A stretch of DNA of 17,350 bases. Source: Bacteroidota bacterium. Its GTDB lineage: Bacteria > Bacteroidota > Bacteroidia > Chitinophagales > Chitinophagaceae. The stretch spans positions 1 to 17,350 of the forward strand of contig JAEYUA010000131.1 of the NCBI GenBank assembly GCA_023433755.1, read 5' to 3'. Below the pieces are notes generated by a model. The model saw only the letters and a list, made by a program, of their open reading frames with translations. It ran no database searches and was not told where the DNA came from. Position numbers and translations under genes: made by a program. Positions 1 through 7,552 of the stretch are shown here, one piece after another (position 1 is the first letter of the stretch; each line of letters opens with the position of its first letter).

Positions 1-51
1 TATTATGATCAGCATTAATACAAGGCCGGCTACCAATAATATCGTTTCCAT
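1..51 (-). CDS. 5' end of a leftward gene with a hydrophobic N-terminus (partial)
   Basis: The complement of 49-51 is an ATG, and the 17 codons that fit in the window read METILLVAGLVLMLIII. This is a nearly continuous hydrophobic stretch, as in an N-terminal membrane anchor. The gene runs off the left edge and is divergent from the UvrA-like gene. DNA recombination proteins of the RmuC family in Bacteroidetes often begin with such an anchor, but 17 residues cannot settle identity, so no function is assigned. No Shine-Dalgarno sequence is visible, which is normal for this phylum. Confidence 0.45.
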   Translation of the reverse strand, partial: METILLVAGLVLMLIII

Positions 52-106
52 TTTTACAATTTACGGCTTGCTTTGAAATTTTATATTGTAATTGATATAT
101 GATCCA

Positions 107-157
107 TATTCGCCAGCCAATGGCCAAAGGCTAAAAGCTAACAGCTCGTAGCTCGCA
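107..157. repeat. AGCT/GGC-rich iterated intergenic sequence
   Basis: The spacer between the divergent genes contains a run of near-iterations built on GGCTAA, AGCTAAC and AGCTCGTAGCTCG (about 107-157). It resembles in style the AGCTTGCAGC-type repeats of the 7285-7518 element, but is too degenerate to call a copy. Overlapping it, TAGCTTTTG at 164-172 could serve as a weak -7 box for the gene starting at 185; no convincing -33 TTTG stands at the usual distance. Confidence 0.4.
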
Positions 158-184
158 CAGGCATAGCTTTTGCCTCTACCCAGT

Positions 185-2722
185 ATGTCCCAGCAGAACT
201 TCACCAATCATCATGATGGTTTTGTACATGTAAAAGGAGCCCGGGAGCATAACCTTAAGAATGTAAGCCTGGTAATTCCGCGTGATGCCCTTGTAGTATT
301 CACGGGTGTTTCTGGATCAGGTAAATCTTCCCTTGCTTTTGGAACTCTCTATGCCGAGGCGCAGAGACGCTATCTCGAATCAGTTTCTCCCTATGCCCGC
401 CGTTTGTTTCACCAGATGCCTGTTCCTGTAGTGGATGAAGTGGATGGTCTCCCTCCTGCCGTTGCACTGCAGCAGCAAAGAGGATCACCCACAACAAGGT
501 CTTCTGTTGGATCCGTAACTACACTTAGCAACCTGCTGCGCATGTTGTATTCCAGGGCCGGTGATTATCCGAAAGGACAGTCCATTATTTATGCTGAAGC
601 ATTTTCTCCCAATACGCCGGATGGCGCCTGCCCTCAATGCCATGGACTCGGAAGGGTTTACGAGGTTACTGAGAAAACCATGGTACCTGATGATTCGCTC
701 AGTATACGTGAACGCGCCATAGCAGCCTGGCCGAGTGCCTGGCAGGGACAAAACCTGCGTGATATTTTAACCACGCTTGGTTATGATGTGGACATACCCT
801 GGAAACAATTACCAAAAAAAGACAGGGACTGGATCCTGTTTACAGATGAGCAACCGCAGGTGCCGGTTTATCCCGGTTTTACAAGAGCTGAAGTGAAACA
901 GGCCATCAGGCAGAAAATGGAACCTGGCTATATGGGCACTTTCACCGGAGCCAGGAAATATGTGCTGCACACTTTCGCCCACACGCAAAGTGCATTGATG
1001 AAGAAGAGGGTTTCGCAATATATGCTGAGCAGCGAATGTCCCACCTGCAAGGGAAAAAGGCTGAGGCCTGAATCCTTATCCGTAAAATTTTCAGGTCTTG
1101 ATATTGCGGATCTTTCCAGGCTTCCGCTCGCAAGGTTGCTTGACATATTTAAACCTTATGCGGATGGTACTTCCGAAGCCATGAAAAGGCTGGCAAAGGA
1201 TCACGAGGAAAAAGCGATGGTGGCGCAGCGGATCGCGGAGGATATGGTGGCACGTCTAACGGTGATGCTTGACCTTGGATTGGGATATCTTTCACTTGAA
1301 AGAAGTACGCCTACACTTTCTCCCGGCGAATTGCAGCGGCTTCGGCTGGCCACTCAGGTACGAAGTAACCTCTTTGGTGTGGTGTATGTGCTGGATGAAC
1401 CTTCCGCCGGTTTGCATCCTGCGGATACCGAAGCTTTGTTGCGTGCGCTGGATAAACTTAAGGCCTCTGGTAATTCACTTTTTGTTGTGGAGCATGAGCT
1501 GGATGTGATCCGTGCTGCCGACTGGATCGTGGATGTGGGTCCGGCAGCAGGTGAAAAGGGAGGTGAAATATTATACAGTGGTCCGCCCGAAGGTTTGAAG
1601 AAGATCAGGGAATCTCAAACCAGGATCCATTTATATAATGAAGAAAAACTAAAGCCACGCATTCCCCGGAAGCCTTCAGGCTGGCTTGAACTGAAGGATG
1701 TAACAAGAAATAATCTTGATCATTTATCAGTAAGGTTTCCCTTAGGTGTTCTCACAAGTGTAACGGGTATCAGCGGATCAGGAAAAAGTAGCCTGGTGAG
1801 CCAGGTGCTGGTGGAACTGGTAGCAGATCACCTGGGCCACGAACTGCCTGCGGAGGAAGAGCATGCGGATCCGCTTCAGCAGGAAGTGGTTTCAACACTG
1901 GGAGGATATATAGGAGGCGGTGCGGAGTCTATCAAAAGAATGGTGCGTGTGGACCAGAAACCTATTGGCCGTACGCCCAGAAGTAACCTTGCAACCTATA
2001 CCGGGCTGTTTGATCATGTGCGTAAACTATTCGCTGCCACAAAAATGTCGAAGTCGCGGCGGTACGATGCGGGAAGGTTTTCTTTCAACGTAGGAAAAGG
2101 CCGTTGTGAGAATTGCGAGGGAGAAGGTTTTGTAATGGTGGAACTTTTATTCCTACCTAGTGTGTATGCACCCTGCCCGGTTTGCGCTGGTACCCGTTAC
2201 AATGCAAAAACACTGGAAGTAAAATATAAGGATAAGAATATAGCGGAAGTGCTGGGCATGACAGTGGATGAAGCCTCCGTTTTCTTTGAAGAAGATGCCA
2301 TGGTAAGCCGTGCGATCAATGTATTGCGGGAAGTAGGACTTGGCTATTTGAGGCTGGGCCAGCCGGCAACTGAATTATCAGGAGGAGAGGCGCAAAGGAT
2401 CAAGCTCGCTACAGAATTGCAAAGACTGGGCAAAGGCAATACATTGTACATACTTGATGAACCTACCACGGGATTGCATCCTTCTGATGTAAAGCGTTTG
2501 ATTGTGCAGCTTGACAAACTGGTGGATGCAGGTAATTCGGTGATTGTAGTGGAACATGATATGAGTGTGGTGGCGCACAGCGATTGGGTGATGGATATTG
2601 GTCCGGGTGCCGGTGAAGATGGAGGAAAGCTGGTAGTTGAAGGAGTACCCACTGATATTGTAAAAAATAAACAAAGCAAAACCGCAGCATATCTTTCCCG
2701 CTACATGAACGAAGAATCATGA
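185..2722 (+). CDS. UvrA-like excinuclease ABC subunit A paralog lacking the UvrB-binding region
   Basis: A tandem ABC ATPase of the UvrA family, 845 residues from the ATG at 185. A TTG at 170 lies in frame but adds only five unconvincing residues. ABC module 1 has Walker A GVSGSGKSS (about 41-49), the half zinc motif CPQC (149-152), CPTC further on, signature LSPGELQR (about 377) and Walker B LDEPSAGLHP (about 402). Module 2 has Walker A GISGSGKSS (about 527), CENC and CPVC of the second zinc finger (about 640-668), signature LSGGEAQR (about 730) and LDEPTTGLHP (about 756). Canonical UvrA has about 940 residues. Here the sequence passes from the SVGSVTTLSNLLRMLYSRAG segment almost straight to FSPNTPDGACPQC, so the UvrB-binding domain and the first Cys pair of zinc finger 1 are absent. 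The signature LSPGE in module 1 also departs from LSGGE. Such shortened UvrA-like proteins include drug-tolerance types such as DrrC. DNA binding is likely; a role in UvrABC excision is doubtful. Confidence 0.93.
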   Translation: MSQQNFTNHHDGFVHVKGAREHNLKNVSLVIPRDALVVFTGVSGSGKSSLAFGTLYAEAQRRYLESVSPYARRLFHQMPVPVVDEVDGLPPAVALQQQRGSPTTRSSVGSVTTLSNLLRMLYSRAGDYPKGQSIIYAEAFSPNTPDGACPQCHGLGRVYEVTEKTMVPDDSLSIRERAIAAWPSAWQGQNLRDILTTLGYDVDIPWKQLPKKDRDWILFTDEQPQVPVYPGFTRAEVKQAIRQKMEPGYMGTFTGARKYVLHTFAHTQSALMKKRVSQYMLSSECPTCKGKRLRPESLSVKFSGLDIADLSRLPLARLLDIFKPYADGTSEAMKRLAKDHEEKAMVAQRIAEDMVARLTVMLDLGLGYLSLERSTPTLSPGELQRLRLATQVRSNLFGVVYVLDEPSAGLHPADTEALLRALDKLKASGNSLFVVEHELDVIRAADWIVDVGPAAGEKGGEILYSGPPEGLKKIRESQTRIHLYNEEKLKPRIPRKPSGWLELKDVTRNNLDHLSVRFPLGVLTSVTGISGSGKSSLVSQVLVELVADHLGHELPAEEEHADPLQQEVVSTLGGYIGGGAESIKRMVRVDQKPIGRTPRSNLATYTGLFDHVRKLFAATKMSKSRRYDAGRFSFNVGKGRCENCEGEGFVMVELLFLPSVYAPCPVCAGTRYNAKTLEVKYKDKNIAEVLGMTVDEASVFFEEDAMVSRAINVLREVGLGYLRLGQPATELSGGEAQRIKLATELQRLGKGNTLYILDEPTTGLHPSDVKRLIVQLDKLVDAGNSVIVVEHDMSVVAHSDWVMDIGPGAGEDGGKLVVEGVPTDIVKNKQSKTAAYLSRYMNEES

Positions 2723-3262
2723 AAGAGCTTAACTGGGAAACTGATTTTGCATAAGGGAAAGCCCGCGCAGGTGTAGCAGGAGTTTTCCCTTACCGGGTAA
2801 AAAAACTTCCTAACCGGGAATTTAAGGTAATGCTTTTGTTACCAGTTAATTAAACATGGAGGTACGGAAAAATACGCAACCAGAACCTCTTATTTTTAGC
2901 TGGAGAAACTTGCAAAAAGGCGAATTGGATGTTTTCTTTGTTCTGTCAATCTGACGATCCAATTCTGCACTGAAAGACAGGTATCCAATCTTCCCAAAAA
3001 CCGACCCTGATCTGAAAACTGGAAATTGATCCGCTATGAAGTAACAAACTTCATTATTGAAAGAAAATCTTCTTTCTGCCTGCCAATGCAAATGCAGGTA
3101 ACATCAATCATCCCGTTTTCTTCATTCCAATTCTTCTGAAACCATTTACTGTTCGTTTTGTATTACCAAGTATGCTTTTGAATAAATAACAGTATCCCTG
3201 AAAAGTACAGTTTAAACCTATCCTGGAAGCCGCAAACATTCTGTACCATTTAAACAAACCGT
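2723..3262. other. 540-bp gene-free spacer with small dyads
   Basis: No reading frame here is convincing on either strand. Visible structure: a 9-bp perfect inverted repeat, TAAGGGAAA at 2752-2760 and TTTCCCTTA at 2784-2792 (23-nt loop, no U-tract, so at best a weak terminator for the UvrA-like gene). There is also a 7-bp hairpin ATGAAGT/ACTTCAT at 3036-3054 and repeated CCGGG(A/T)A words around 2790-2820. The last 20 bases before the next start (AACAAACCGT then ATGAAAC) resemble those before the gene at 16933. Confidence 0.5.
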
Positions 3263-3931
3263 ATGAAACTGATTTTTCAATGCATGCTTTCCATGCTGTT
3301 ACCTGTTGTGTGCCAGGCACAATCAACTACCGGCTTCACCCCCGGCAGCGGACCAGCAGGCAGTATTCTTCCTGTTACCTTTCACAAGTTTACCGCCACG
3401 CTCGAAAAGAATAGTATCACACTCAATTGGAGTATTGATACCGACGACATTTTCAGCCATTATGTTGTAGAAAAAAGTTATGATGGCAAAGAATACAATG
3501 ATATAGGTATTGTAAAGACTTCTGGTTTTGCCAACCGTACCGAGGTGGCTCATTATACATTCCGTGATGGTGATATCAAGGCAGGAAATAACATCATTTA
3601 TTACCGTCTTCGCTGGGAAGAGGTCAACCAGGAAGTTTATTATTCTGCCGTGCGGCTGGTAAGGATCAGCAAAAACAGCAAGGTAAACGAACTGGTCACC
3701 TATCCTAACCCGGTAAAAGAGCAGTTGCGAATGACACTGCCTGTTGACTGGCAGGGAGAAAAAGTAGAAGCATCTTTATACACATCAGGAGGTGCTTTGG
3801 TACATAATGAAAGTATGAATGCTGCCAGCCAGACGGAAGTCCTGGAGCTTGGAAAATTGGCAAAAGGTTTCTATCTTCTTAAACTAACATGTAACGGCAA
3901 TGAAAGCCATCAACGAATTATAAAAGACTAA
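3263..3931 (+). CDS. Small exported protein made only of an Fn3-like module and a T9SS type A sorting domain
   Basis: 222 residues. A Sec signal peptide (1-20, ending CQAQ) is followed after a 15-residue linker by a beta-rich Fn3-like module (about 36-134: LPVTFHKFTATL, ITLNWS, FSHYVVEKSYDGKEY, IIYYRLR). The last part is a T9SS type A C-terminal domain (about 142-222: NELVTYPNPVKEQL, then LYTSGGALV, GFYLLKL and a terminal QRIIKD). The T9SS tag directs export across the outer membrane and surface attachment. The Fn3-plus-tag module is clearly related to residues 561-744 of the next gene (shared FSHYV, STDGK/SYDGK, LVTYPNPV, LP..WQG). What is unusual is that nothing else is present: no catalytic or adhesive domain lies between the signal peptide and the module. 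It could be a remnant of a larger surface protein or a small matrix protein. An intrinsic terminator follows directly. Confidence 0.85.
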   Translation: MKLIFQCMLSMLLPVVCQAQSTTGFTPGSGPAGSILPVTFHKFTATLEKNSITLNWSIDTDDIFSHYVVEKSYDGKEYNDIGIVKTSGFANRTEVAHYTFRDGDIKAGNNIIYYRLRWEEVNQEVYYSAVRLVRISKNSKVNELVTYPNPVKEQLRMTLPVDWQGEKVEASLYTSGGALVHNESMNAASQTEVLELGKLAKGFYLLKLTCNGNESHQRIIKD

Positions 3932-3953
3932 AACGCCAATCTAAATTCTGGCA

Positions 3954-3989
3954 AAGCCGGGTCCTTAAATGGGTCCGGCTTCTTTTTTT
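3954..3989 (+). terminator. Intrinsic terminator of the 222-residue T9SS gene
   Basis: An 11-bp stem with two G-U pairs (AAGCCGGGTCC, loop TTAAAT, GGGTCCGGCTT) is followed by C and seven T residues at 3983-3989. It begins 22 nt after the stop codon. Its upstream flank and stem resemble the terminator at 7254-7283. Confidence 0.85.
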
Positions 3990-4893
3990 GGTCGATAGAA
4001 GCTTTTATGGCGCATTAGCAGGTTCCTTTGGATAACATACAGTTTAGCCTTTTGACATAAACCCAATGCGTTTATAACCCGCCTGCCCTGGAGCGAACAA
4101 AGAAGGTAATAAGGGTTCAACTAAGGGTTTTTACTTGTTCATAAGTAATCACTCCACGCTTTTTATGCCTGAGGATATGTGGAAGTTTAGATTAATTCAT
4201 CCCAGCACACCTCCAAAATTTAAAAACACGCTTATTTATTTTAAGCAATTTCCCTTATTTTATTTTCGATCTAACTAATTGATTATTAACAGTGTTTAGT
4301 AATTTTACGGAATTTCTCTAGTAAAATTCCCTGAGAAAAGCTTGCATTTACGGAAAAACCATTATTTCTTTGATCTCGTTATCCGGGGTGTTACTAAGAA
4401 AAATACTTAGTAATACTTACCCGGCAAACTAAGAGAATTACCTATCCCTTTCGAAAACTAAATTGTCCGGCTATGAAACGTTGTAATGCTACACTTGAAG
4501 GAATTTCCGGTTCCTTTTTTCCCTTCGTAACAATCGAACGGTTCATTGGTTTTGCACAGTTAAAGTGCAGAAACAACTTACGGGCTCATCTTCCTGGCCC
4601 GGAACAATCCCTGGTTTTCAAAATAGAAAGTTAGTCATCCTGATCCTTGAAAAATTCAGAAGTCCATATCCCCGGTAATTAAAAGATCTCGAGAAAGGCA
4701 GCATATAAACAGGCAGGTTTTATCCCACCAAATCCTATGGCTCATCAAGCCAGTTCTCCGCTGCGAAGGAGACATTTAAACCAAAACAGAAAATCCTCTT
4801 CCGAAAAAAATCACCCAATCCTGGAAAATCATTTTTGTCTAAAATCCAAGGCACCGAGTTGAAGCCTTAATTAAAACCCTAAAAGAAGACAAA
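3990..4893. promoter_or_regulatory. Long AT-rich leader region upstream of the 744-residue T9SS gene
   Basis: No real gene is supported here. The region contains taattgatta (4276-4285), tttagtaatttta (4295-4307), a 7-bp hairpin GGAATTT/AAATTCC (4309-4330), and CTTG (4341-4344)-N20-TTTCTTTG (4365-4372), an imperfect match to the Bacteroidetes promoter. A nested dyad follows at 4383-4424. At 4456-4480 there is a start-like context with ATGAAACG at 4473 that opens only a 53-codon frame without a signal peptide. The order and spacing of the first, second, promoter and start elements are echoed upstream of the gene at 16933. If this promoter is used, the transcript of the next gene has a leader of about 515 nt. 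Confidence 0.45.
4383..4424. repeat. Nested inverted repeat (bipartite hairpin)
   Basis: The inner arms TTACTAAG (4391-4398) and CTTAGTAA (4406-4413) are perfectly complementary with a 7-nt loop. The outer arms CCGGG (4383-4387) and CCCGG (4420-4424) are also complementary. It starts about where a transcript from the putative promoter at 4341-4372 would begin, so it could cap the 5' end of the mRNA or be a protein operator. No U-tract follows, so it is not a terminator. Confidence 0.5.
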
Positions 4894-7128
4894 ATGAGAA
4901 CATCTGTACACTTTGCGATTATTCGCAAAAATTATTTAACTACCGCGTTGGTATTGATGCTGGCTATGAATGGTTTCGCGCAAACCTATTCTACCCGCGC
5001 AGATGGAAACTGGTCCAGCCCCGCAACATGGGTGAATGGCCAGGTTCCCAACCGGAACATCAGTTCCAGCATGAAGGTTTACATCAACCACGATGTAACT
5101 TTTAATGTTAATGGAGATCTTACTATTTCCGGTGAGCTAAACATCATTGGAGACACACTTAGATTTCCTTCTAATTTCGATAAGAAATCAATCATCAACT
5201 CCACGGGAACTCTTACTATCATCAATGGAGCCTACCTGCAATCGGTAACAGACAGAAAAAGTGATATGGTTATTAACGGGGGAAGGCTTGTAATGGACAA
5301 AGCCAGGCTTGACATCTCCAAAAATTATTTTGGCTATGGAGGCACAAGAAGCCTTAACAGGTATTCTGCTGTGCGCACCGGTGAAGACTATGTACTGGAT
5401 GGCACTACAATGGCTCCTATCATGGATTCCATCCAGGGTGGATCATTGGAAGTTGGTGTGTCTTCGAGCGGTGGAGACATGCTGATCAAAAAAGCGGTAA
5501 CGTTCAGGGTGGCGAATGCCATTGTGATCGTAGGCAAGGGCAACTTTCTCAATGAATCAGGTTGTACCATTTCCGTATTGCCCACTGCCGCCTCTAATTT
5601 CGGTTTCAATGCTTTCAAGGTTAACAAGGACCTGGAAAACAAGGGAAGCTGGGATGCGAGAATTGATGCGCATTGCGTGGAAGGCTCCATCAAAGGAAGC
5701 AACATGGCCGCTATTGATTTCACCAGGGTGGAAGATTGTAATGGTGCATCAAGTGTAAACAACACCATTGCTGCTCCAGAACTTGTTTTTATGAATCCTG
5801 TATTGAAACAGGGCCAGGCAAATAAGGCAGGAGCGGTATACCGTTTCGCCAATGTAACTACCGGCATCGACGCGGAAATCAAACTCAAGAAGTTTTCCCG
5901 TAACGATATCGTGATGAAAACAGTTGATAACTCCGCACTCGGATGGCCTAAGGCCTTCCAGCCTGAATTTGGTTTGAGCGGAACCGTTAAGCCCTGGCAG
6001 AACTGGTACATTGATTTTGAGCTGACTTTTTATGAAGCAGGTACCAATAAAAAACGCAGGGTTTCGAAGTTTGACCTTACGGCACTCGATGTGGATGGTG
6101 ATGGTAACTCGGTGAGTGAGTATGCGGTTTTTGATAACCCCACCAGCATCATTTATTCAACAGTGAGTTACCTTACCAATCAGTCTGCCGGCCTGGAAGG
6201 ACAATCATTTACCTGTCCGGAAGACGGCCTGCTGAGTCCATTGCTGCCATGCGTTGCCTGCCTGGGTGATGGTAAATCAGGCCTCTGGAATATTGATATC
6301 TGTTCTTCCTGTGATGGAGTAGGTTTGAAATACACTTTGTGTACACATCCTTACGATGGAGTGAATGGTTCCACAGTAACCGGACCGGTTGAGAATTTCG
6401 TTAACATCGATACCCTGGCTACACAGGTGATGGCAACTTACCAGTATGTAGACAAGGATAAGATCACTTTTAGATACGGTGGAAAATCAGGAGCCAAATC
6501 CAGCAATGGATCTGGTATTCGCCTGAATTCCCTGTGGTTCCGCCAGTTCAGTTTGAGTGCAACACATGCTACTTTGCCGGTGAAACTTACCAACTTTACT
6601 GCTTCGCTTGACAACAAAAATGTAATACTCAACTGGACCGGCCATGAAGAAAACTTCAGCCATTACGTGCTTCAGCGGAGTACTGATGGAAAATCTTTCT
6701 CTGATGTGGCTGTAATATTCGCTAACGGTAACGATGGTACAGCATCTTACAAATACAGGGATGCAAATGTTTCCACACCTACAAACATGCTGTTTTACAG
6801 GTTAAAGCTGGTTGACAGGATTGAAGAAGTTTTCTCACATTCTGATGTAAAAGTGATCAGGATGAATAAGGAGGAAGAATCAATGAAGCTCGTTACCTAT
6901 CCTAACCCTGTAGCAGACCAATTGAAACTGACACTTCCTGCAGCATGGCAGGGTAAGCCGGTAATGATTGAATTATACAGCGCCAATGGTGTAAGGATAC
7001 AGGCCATTCAGCTTGGCAACGCGGGTCAAACGGAAATACTGCAGATGGATCGATATTCAAGGGGTGTTTACCTGGTGAAAGTGGTCTGCAATGAAGAAAT
7101 TGCGCAGCAACGCATCGTTAAGAATTAA
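4894..7128 (+). CDS. Large exported surface protein with C-terminal T9SS type A sorting domain
   Basis: 744 residues. The N-terminal signal peptide (1-30) ends MNGFAQ. It is followed by a beta-rich region starting ADGNWSSPATWVNGQVPN (a motif common at the start of Bacteroidetes surface proteins) and rich in short VNGDLTISG-type repeats, suggesting a beta-helix or stacked-strand fold to about residue 330. An acidic stretch DLTALDVDGDGNSVSEY (about 397-413) could bind calcium. A cysteine-rich segment follows: C441, C453xxC456, C470xxC473, C483. Then an Fn3-like module (561 to about 660) and a T9SS type A sorting domain (about 664-744: MKLVTYPNPVADQLKL, GVYLVKV, ending QQRIVKN). The protein should be exported by T9SS to the cell surface or medium. 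No catalytic motif was recognised, so an adhesin or matrix role is a guess. A strong terminator follows. Confidence 0.88.
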   Translation: MRTSVHFAIIRKNYLTTALVLMLAMNGFAQTYSTRADGNWSSPATWVNGQVPNRNISSSMKVYINHDVTFNVNGDLTISGELNIIGDTLRFPSNFDKKSIINSTGTLTIINGAYLQSVTDRKSDMVINGGRLVMDKARLDISKNYFGYGGTRSLNRYSAVRTGEDYVLDGTTMAPIMDSIQGGSLEVGVSSSGGDMLIKKAVTFRVANAIVIVGKGNFLNESGCTISVLPTAASNFGFNAFKVNKDLENKGSWDARIDAHCVEGSIKGSNMAAIDFTRVEDCNGASSVNNTIAAPELVFMNPVLKQGQANKAGAVYRFANVTTGIDAEIKLKKFSRNDIVMKTVDNSALGWPKAFQPEFGLSGTVKPWQNWYIDFELTFYEAGTNKKRRVSKFDLTALDVDGDGNSVSEYAVFDNPTSIIYSTVSYLTNQSAGLEGQSFTCPEDGLLSPLLPCVACLGDGKSGLWNIDICSSCDGVGLKYTLCTHPYDGVNGSTVTGPVENFVNIDTLATQVMATYQYVDKDKITFRYGGKSGAKSSNGSGIRLNSLWFRQFSLSATHATLPVKLTNFTASLDNKNVILNWTGHEENFSHYVLQRSTDGKSFSDVAVIFANGNDGTASYKYRDANVSTPTNMLFYRLKLVDRIEEVFSHSDVKVIRMNKEEESMKLVTYPNPVADQLKLTLPAAWQGKPVMIELYSANGVRIQAIQLGNAGQTEILQMDRYSRGVYLVKVVCNEEIAQQRIVKN

Positions 7129-7135
7129 AAATTAT

Positions 7136-7172
7136 AAGTTCAGCCGGAAGGCAAGCCCGGTTGAACTTTTTT
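7136..7172 (+). terminator. Intrinsic terminator of the 744-residue T9SS gene
   Basis: A 12-bp stem with one G-U pair (AAGTTCAGCCGG / CCGGTTGAACTT) encloses a 9-nt loop and ends in a run of T residues (7167-7172). It begins 8 nt after the stop codon. Confidence 0.88.
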
Positions 7173-7253
7173 CAAATTGATTCAACAATCAGCCAGGCTT
7201 ATACGCAAATGCTGATCAGAAAATACTAAAACCGCCATACTAAAATGGTTAAT

Positions 7254-7283
7254 GCCAGGTCCGTTTTCGGGCCTGGTTTTTTT
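7254..7283 (+). terminator. Second rightward intrinsic terminator, downstream of the first
   Basis: The stem CCAGGTCC (7255-7262) / GGGCCTGG (7269-7276), with one G-U pair and a GTTTTC loop, is followed by seven T residues (7277-7283). It lies about 80 bp beyond the first terminator with no gene in between. Its flank (ACTAAAACCGCCATACTAAAA, about 7229-7246) resembles the flank of the terminator at 3954-3989. It may be a back-up terminator or the leftover 3' end of a lost T9SS gene. Confidence 0.8.
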
Positions 7284-7284
7284 A

Positions 7285-7518
7285 GCTGCAAGCTTCTGGC
7301 TACAAGCTGCAAGATCTACATTCATATAAACTTTACTGATTCATTGATGAAACCGGGTATTTTAAAGTATTAAAGCTTGTACAAAAACCAAGCTGCGACC
7401 TGCAAGGATCAAGATGCAAGATCTTATGCAGAAAGCTTTAATGCCATGCATGCCAAACTCTGGGATAATAGTGAAAGCTGGAATTTAGTACACTAGCTTG
7501 TAGCTAGAAGCTTGCAGC
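7285..7518. mobile_element. MITE-like 234-bp element with 24-bp terminal inverted repeats
   Basis: The left end (7285-7308, starting GCTGCAAGCTTCT) and the right end (7495-7518, ending AGAAGCTTGCAGC) are inverted copies differing at one of 24 positions. The interior is AT-rich, non-coding, and carries partial internal copies of the same motif (AAGCTTGTAC near 7373, AAGCTGCGACCTGCAAG near 7390, GCAAGATCT twice). The left end starts one base after the U-tract of the rightward terminator. The right end abuts the A-run (7519-7526) of a leftward terminator, so the T and A runs extend the dyad. No transposase is encoded. It could be a non-autonomous mobile element or a structural intergenic repeat of the AGCTTGCAGC type. 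No clear target-site duplication was seen. Confidence 0.6.
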
Positions 7519-7552
7519 AAAAAAAATCCTCCCCGTAAACACAGGGAGGATT
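7519..7552 (-). terminator. Leftward intrinsic terminator without an annotated gene upstream
   Basis: On the minus strand, AATCCTCCC (7552-7544), a 10-nt loop and GGGAGGATT (7533-7525) form a perfect 9-bp stem that runs into a U-tract of about eight (7526-7519). On the plus strand no T-run follows, so orientation is clear. No protein gene lies on the minus strand between here and the divergent TonB receptor gene, so it should end a non-coding or decayed transcript. Confidence 0.85.

Noticed and set aside
2846..3091. 81-codon minus-strand frame after the UvrA-like gene
   Set aside because: Unusual composition, no recognisable motif or signal, no promoter or terminator. Probably chance in AT-rich DNA.
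4498..4520. Terminator-like hairpin AAGGAA/TTCCTT followed by T residues
   Set aside because: The stem has only six pairs, two of them G-C, and no gene ends before it.
4473..4634. 53-codon frame beginning ATGAAACG in the leader of the 744-residue gene
   Set aside because: It has a start context like other T9SS genes but no signal peptide and no protein-like pattern. Kept only as a possible vestigial start.
5388..6011. Long minus-strand frame (207 codons) inside the 744-residue T9SS gene
   Set aside because: It lies wholly within a well-supported plus-strand gene and has no recognisable domain; a by-product of codon use.
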